Positions 58,441-64,000 of a stretch of 64,000 nucleotides of DNA are shown here, piece by piece (the stretch's first letter is position 1; every line of letters starts with the position of its first letter). Made by a program: the position numbers and the translations under genes. The stretch comes from Sacculina carcini (taxonomy: Eukaryota; Arthropoda; Thecostraca; Sacculinidae), in assembly GCA_916048095.2 (NCBI GenBank), contig OU696576.1:239501-303500 (forward strand), read 5' to 3'. Under the pieces are notes generated by a model. That model searched no databases. It was not told the origin of the DNA and worked only from the letters and a program-made list of their open reading frames with translations.

Positions 58441-58887
58441 CACACCGTACACTTTTACCAGCTCGCTGAGCAGCAGATGATTGCACTATTGCAGCAGACA
58501 ACTGGAAGAAGCGTGCAGTTTGAGGTGCGACGGCTTGTCCGCCTCACACTCAATGTCGCCGCCAACAACGAATATCCGGCAAGTGTAACGATTCCGACGA
58601 GCAGATTCACACGGTCGCAGCCGACGAACGCACTCGCTGCCAATATCCCAATCTCTCATGCATGCTGCTGTGGTGTTCGTATACCACAAGATGCGCAACG
58701 CACCCAATACAATGAAACGTCAGTCAAGCAAATTCTCATCTGTACAATACTCCCCCGTTACAAGTGGAATGCTCACAGTTACACTGCGAAACAGGAAGTA
58801 TACCAAAACCAAAAATGGAGTGAAAAAACACATACAACATCAAATACATACATTAGAGATCAGTTCCATGAGGTGTTTATAACTTGT

Positions 58888-59052
58888 TTGGTCTCTCTGA
58901 TGGTAAGGCACCGGACTACAGACTGTGATGTACGATAAGATATTAAGATGTGCCGCTGGTTCAAGCTTGGCCATCCGCGCATATCTCCGTCAACGTCGGG
59001 GTCATCACATGATCCCGGCTGACTTGGCGTCAGGTTTTATAAGGCGTATTTA
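58888..59052 (+). mobile_element. Possible second tRNA-derived SINE, interrupted by MITE copy 3
   Basis: TCTCTGATGGTAAGGCACC resembles an A box and GGTTCAAGC a degenerate B box, with CGGACTACAGACTG between. The spacing is too long for a tRNA gene. It ends where MITE copy 3 begins. Confidence 0.3.
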
Positions 59053-59301
59053 CACTGACTGCGCCAGGGGGAGCTGGGGGCTGAAGTTCCCCAAAAATAT
59101 GCCAACTCATAATTATGGACATTAAATTTCTTACCACTGTATATGAAGCCCTGTAATTTTGGTTCAAGTTCGAGGACTCAATCAGTGTGTTCCAGTCCCT
59201 TATTATATTATGTAGTCAGCGTTCGAGTGTAGCTCTTCATGCTTCGCCATGCACCCACGTTTCCCTTAGCCCCTATCAGAAAAATCCTGCCGCCGCCACT
59301 G
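59053..59301 (-). mobile_element. hAT MITE, CAGTGGCGGCG family, copy 3
   Basis: Inverted relative to copy 2. Ends CCGCCGCCACTG on the right and a decayed CACTGACTGCGCCAGGGGG on the left. Flanks CGTATTTA and CGTATATA match 7 of 8. It contains GTTCGAGTGTAGCTCTTCAT shared with copies 2 and 4. Confidence 0.82.
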
Positions 59302-60598
59302 CGTATATATATATACAATGCGTGTATGATATAACTGATATTGTACAGTGTTATGAGCGAGACTGATTTTATAGTTGCGATCGTGTTTTAGCAGCGGCTA
59401 CTTCGCATCTCGCCTTTCAAACTTTCCATGCACAGGCCAAAGTTGTCCTGTCTAGTAATTCAGTCAGTGGCGAGATGGTGGTGTGTCAGTTCTGTACGTC
59501 CATAATAATGTGCGCCAAATAAGCCCAAAACGCTGCGTCCAGGCACAGAACCCTACGCGTAGGCTTCCTGCACTGTTACAACAACTGGTCAACAGTGGCA
59601 AGAAAACGAAGCATAGCACGACAAAGTAGACCACAGCATCAACTATCTAGCCAAGCTTATACAAAAAGCCAACTTTGTCGCAACTTTTGTGCCAAGTCTG
59701 TTGCTCAATTTTCGGTGCATTATATTTCCGCCATGCATAATGTTCATGTAATTTTAGCCATGGCTTATTGTGTCGTGTGTGCCGGTATACAAAATAACAT
59801 ACATAAAATCATACATACAATTTGACCTCATTTCACAGATCAATCTTTCCAATTTTGCAAGAAATGTAATTTGCAATTAGTTAAACACTTTTTGCATTTC
59901 TTATTGAAATGTCAAATAAATATAACCTGTATAGGAACAATTTAACTGTGTATAGTCAGCTAAGTCCTTCTACTATTCTGCTCCCCGACTTTATAACTCT
60001 TCCTCATCACATTCTACAGAAAAAATCCTACTCTTCCTTTTCGGCTTCCCTTCATTTATACTTACTGTCTCTTCCGTCGCCGCCCACTTACCCCTATAGA
60101 AATTGCTGATAATATTTTTGGCTTATCTCTCAACCCCAAAATTAAATATTTTCTCTGTCAGCTCTGTCTTCTCTGATCCCATTCTTTTATTTTCTCTCGC
60201 CTCTGATCATGCGCTGTATATATTTTCTCGATTGTTGTATATATTTCCTGCTCTTGATATTTTTTGTGCCTTGTCACTTCAGCTCATATAATTTTGTTCT
60301 TTTTGAGCCCCCATCACTGTTTATACCTCATTTTGCTCTATTTTGTACGTTTACGCGCCTTTGCAAATTAGTGCGCTATACCAAATACATGGTTTGTTTG
60401 TTGTTGTATGTTTAAAGTTTGGAATTTACATATATTCAGGTTGAAAAATGCAGTTCACTTTCAAATAATTCATTCCAGGTTTTGAAATACGCTCCAACAT
60501 TCCCTCCAATGTTATTCCGATATGATGATCCTACAGATACCACACCCCTCGCATAATGTACCTTCAATTGTTGGTGCCAGGTCAAAATGTGTCCACTA

Positions 60599-60867
60599 CA
60601 GTGGTGGTACCAAGGGTGGGCTTGGGATGGCTGAAGCCCCCCAAAAAATATGCCAAGCCCCCCCCAAATCATAATCATAAACATTAAAATTTCTCACCAC
60701 TGTAATGAAGTCGTGTAATTTTGGTTCAAGTTTGAGGAATCAATCAGTGTTCCCCAGTCTCTTATTATAATATTATGTAGTCAGCGTTCGAGTGTAGCTC
60801 TTCATGCTTCGTCAAACCCTCGCTTTTCCCTCAGCTCCCCCATCGGAAAATCCTGGCGCCGCAACTG
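60599..60867 (-). mobile_element. hAT MITE, CAGTGGCGGCG family, copy 4
   Basis: Starts CAGTGGTGGTACCAAGGG and ends TGGCGCCGCAACTG. Flanks GTCCACTA (60591-60598) and GTGCACTA (60868-60875) match 7 of 8. It is in the same orientation as copy 3, about 85% alike by eye, and lies 1.3 kb away. Confidence 0.85.
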
Positions 60868-61201
60868 GTGCACTAGCTGGTGTATTGTTGAAACACACAC
60901 TTGGGGACCAATATTCGAGCATATTCCAACACACAAAATAGTTTTCCTTTCTGGAAATTGATAGCCGAAAGGTTCCTTGAGAATTATATTTCAGTGAACA
61001 ACTCAGTTTGTTGTCTCCTGAACTGGGCAAAATCGTGCGAAACATTGGAACATCATCATACCAGTACAACAATTGCTGTGACTTCATGAGTGACTCACTA
61101 TGCGACTTCTTGTCAATGAGCGCCAACGTTGACCGCTGACACTCTCGTATGAAATTATCCCCAGCTTAATATACCTATGAATCATACCGTGCTGGCAGTT
61201 A

Positions 61202-61280
61202 CATACTCTACATAATACTCTCTGTCACAATACTCTACATAATACTCTCTGTTACAATACTCTACATAATACTCTCTGTC
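61202..61280. repeat. 27-bp array, 3 copies
   Basis: Unit ACAATACTCTACATAATACT plus CTCTGTC, three copies. Confidence 0.93.
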
Positions 61281-61299
61281 AGCTAGCATAATACTGGTA

Positions 61300-62152
61300 A
61301 CCGTGTAACTCGAGAACAAGAGTCATTGATGAGTCGTCGGCGACTAAACCGGCTCGCCACTCTTCTGCAGTGAGGAGGGTGTCTAGACACCTCACAGGAA
61401 TAAAAACAGAACCTGTTTCAAGGGCGGATGAGTTATCTGATAGCCAACGGCCATCTAGCTGCTCTCATTTTGTAAACCTGTTTTCATTCATTTGCTTGTG
61501 CCTTCTCACTACGATGTTTCTGTCTGTCAAGTCATTTTCGCGCCTGTCTATAAATATGTGCTATATTAAATATACGAGATGTAGTTGCTGGCAGAAGCGA
61601 GTAGAAACCATCATGCCATAGTTCACATGTAATCGGTGAAATTCAGACGACACACAACCTTGCATCTAGATTTTCGCCGGAACGTTGAGCAACAGCCCGC
61701 AGTTAAGCATGAAGATACCTGCCACTGTCTACACCAGTAAATAACCAATCACTCGCACGTGAACATAAATCAAGATATATAAAACCCAACGTGCAAAACT
61801 GCAATTCAGCTAGTGATAATATTCGGCCACTGAATGTCAAATAACTCATTGAATGATAATCCACACATAACACAGATACGACAGGAAAACGTGTGCGACG
61901 CGCTTTATGAACCAATGCACTGATGCCACGCTGATGCAACAACAATGATGCAATAAGAAACAATAATGTCACCGGAACACAAGCTCACACAGACCACTGT
62001 TATGTCAGCAAGTGCAGCCCGAACATTCTACACACAAAAACCAGTGAATATAATGAAACAAGACGCATTCCGAAGAGTCAACATAAGGCAACTGACTACC
62101 TGCTAGAATGAATTGAGACAATAATAATGGCACATTGACGCGCACTGCCGCA

Positions 62153-62183
<31 letters not shown>

Positions 62184-62560
62184 TCAGGCAGCCCACGCGG
62201 TCTTTGAGTCCAATACATACATACACACAAACATACGAGCCATAAATACACACACGCACGCATACGCATACCTCGTACACATACATACGCACACACACCC
62301 ACATACAAACACACAAAAGAGGATAGAAAATGTTGGGTAGTTCGGATAGTGAGAGAGATCGAAGGAGACACAATAAACGCCTTAGACAGAACAGACCGGT
62401 TACAGGGATATAAAAATAATAACTTCCCAAATAGGTGTATCGACATTTGGAATAGTCTAGAAAATGATGTGTAGTGGAATCAAGCAGTATTGGACAATTG
62501 AAGCGTAGATTTGACAAAACATTGGGTTTTTAGAGACAGCACAGTCTGACAGTCTTGCTC
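61300..62560. other. Intergenic, nothing recognised
   Basis: Unique sequence with a (CA)n tract at 62153-62180 and CATA-rich words to 62310. Confidence 0.45.
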
Positions 62561-62572
62561 ATCTCCTGTACA

Positions 62573-63300
62573 CAACTAGTGAGTACAACTAGTGAGTACA
62601 ACTAGTGAGTACAACTAGTGAGTACCACTAGTGAGTACCACTAGTGAGTACCACTAGTGAGTACCACTAGTGAGTACAACTAGTGAGTACAACTAGTGAA
62701 TACAACTAGTGAGTACAACTAGTGAGTACAACTAGTGAGTACCACTAGTGAGTACAACTAGTGAGTACCACTAGTGAGTACCACTAGTGAGTACAACTAG
62801 TGAGTACCACTAGTGAGTACCACTAGTGAGTACAACTAGTGAGTACAACTAGTGAGTACAACTAGTGAGTACAACTAGTGAGTACAACTAGTGAGTACAA
62901 CTAGTGAGTACAACTAGTGAGTACAACTAGTGAGTACAACTAGTGAGTACAACTAGTGAGTACAACTAGTGAGTACAACTAGTGAGTACCACTAGTGAGT
63001 ACAACTAGTGAGTACAACTAGTGAATACAACTAGTGAGTACAACTAGTGAGTACAACTAGTGAGTACAACTAGTGAGTACCACTAGTGAGTACCACTAGT
63101 GAGTACAACTAGTGAGTACCACTAGTGAGTACCACTAGTGAGTACAACTAGTGAGTACAACTAGTGAGTACAACTAGTGAGTACAACTAGTGAGTACAAC
63201 TAGTGAGTACAACTAGTGAGTACAACTAGTGAGTACAACTAGTGAGTACAACTAGTGAGTACAACTAGTGAGTACAACTAGTGAGTACAACTAGTGAGTG
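62573..63300. repeat. 13-bp minisatellite, about 56 copies
   Basis: Unit ACTAGTGAGTACA, with a second class ACTAGTGAGTACC interspersed in a pattern that repeats within the array, and a rare GAATAC variant near 62698 and 63023. Confidence 0.98.
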
Positions 63301-63729
63301 AGTCAACACGCTGACAACACCAGTGATGTATTATGCAATGGGGAAACAATACAGAAGCGACGCACAACACTTATCAACACTGAGCAACAGCACGATATGC
63401 AGGACAAATGTGAGGTAGCCTTGATGCAAGCGAGCAACAAACACGCACAGGTCCATTAACACAAACAACACGCAAGTCAAGCGGTAATAACAAAAACCTC
63501 CAGTACACTAAATTATACATAACCGCCTGCTATTAAATAACCTGCAATACACAAACAACTTGAGCACATAAAACACACACACACACACACGCACACATCG
63601 AAACAACGCTACAATGCAGTGAATAAAGTGACGTGAGCCTGCAATTACCCAGCCAACACCGTTCATACCAACACTAGACAATACACACTAGCTATATGGC
63701 AGCTTCGATAACCACAACCCTGTCTATAT

Positions 63730-64000
63730 GTCTACACTGACAAACATCGACACACTGACACACACACTGACAAACTGACACGCACACACACACACACTGA
63801 CACACACGGACACACTGGCACACTGACACACTGGCAAACACACTGACAGACACACTGGCACACTGACACACACACACTAACACACACTGACAGACACTGG
63901 CAAACTGACACACACACACATCGACACACTGACACACACACACACACACACACACTGACACACACACACACACACACACACGGACACACACGGACACACA
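63730..64000. repeat. (CACACTGACA)-rich degenerate tract
   Basis: CA repeats with CTGACA and CTGGCA insertions, resembling the 31.3-kb hexamer. It runs off the window. Confidence 0.93.

Noticed and set aside
58324..58938. 204-codon plus-strand ORF called as a gene
   Set aside because: No family recognised and a minus-strand exon is equally possible; reported as a finding only.

Overview
This is a window of animal nuclear DNA, about 60% A+T, with spliced genes, long introns, transposon relics and very heavy tandem repetition. The two recognisable genes are bilaterian. The SoxD HMG box reads like protostome SoxD proteins, but I cannot place the species more precisely: an ecdysozoan or a lophotrochozoan would both fit.

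Region 1 (about 4.4-17.6 kb, minus strand) is a SoxD (Sox5/6/13-type) transcription factor gene. I reconstructed six coding exons whose phases all agree (645 codons plus stop). They give an N-terminal glutamine-rich coiled coil, a PLNLT motif like the CtBP-binding motif of Sox5/6, and a C-terminal HMG box split by an intron after ILG. A candidate non-coding first exon (donor at 17317/17316) and a promoter-like stretch with a CRE and three CCAAT boxes (17.54-17.64 kb) lie upstream. Its introns hold hAT-type DNA transposons with 8-bp target-site duplications.

Region 2 (about 17.7-33.7 kb) has no convincing host gene. It holds (CA)n/(TG)n tracts, a 73-copy 12-bp array, a hexamer array of about 100 copies, a non-autonomous hAT copy at 18.6 kb and a 5'-truncated L2/CR1-like LINE (21.85-24.28 kb, minus) ending in a stem-loop and pentamer tail.

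Region 3 (33.86-51.03 kb, minus strand) is a complete excitatory amino acid (glutamate/aspartate) transporter gene of the SLC1 family: ten coding exons with consistent phases, 571 aa, with HP1, TM7, HP2 and TM8 substrate residues and a C-terminal ETQI PDZ-type end. Its last intron contains a CR1/Jockey-like LINE, a tRNA-derived SINE, hAT-like MITEs and a 2.4-kb array of a 20-bp unit that is open in all three minus-strand frames.

Region 4 (51-64 kb) is mostly intergenic: a 14-bp array of about 90 copies abutting a LINE C-terminal fragment, four CACGTG boxes at exact 12-bp spacing, a possible minus-strand exon near 58.3 kb, two more hAT MITEs and a 56-copy 13-bp array.

The two genes are independent; nothing indicates a shared pathway. 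The most notable structure is the association of tandem arrays with the 5' ends of LINE fragments, with splice acceptors and with the transporter's stop codon.
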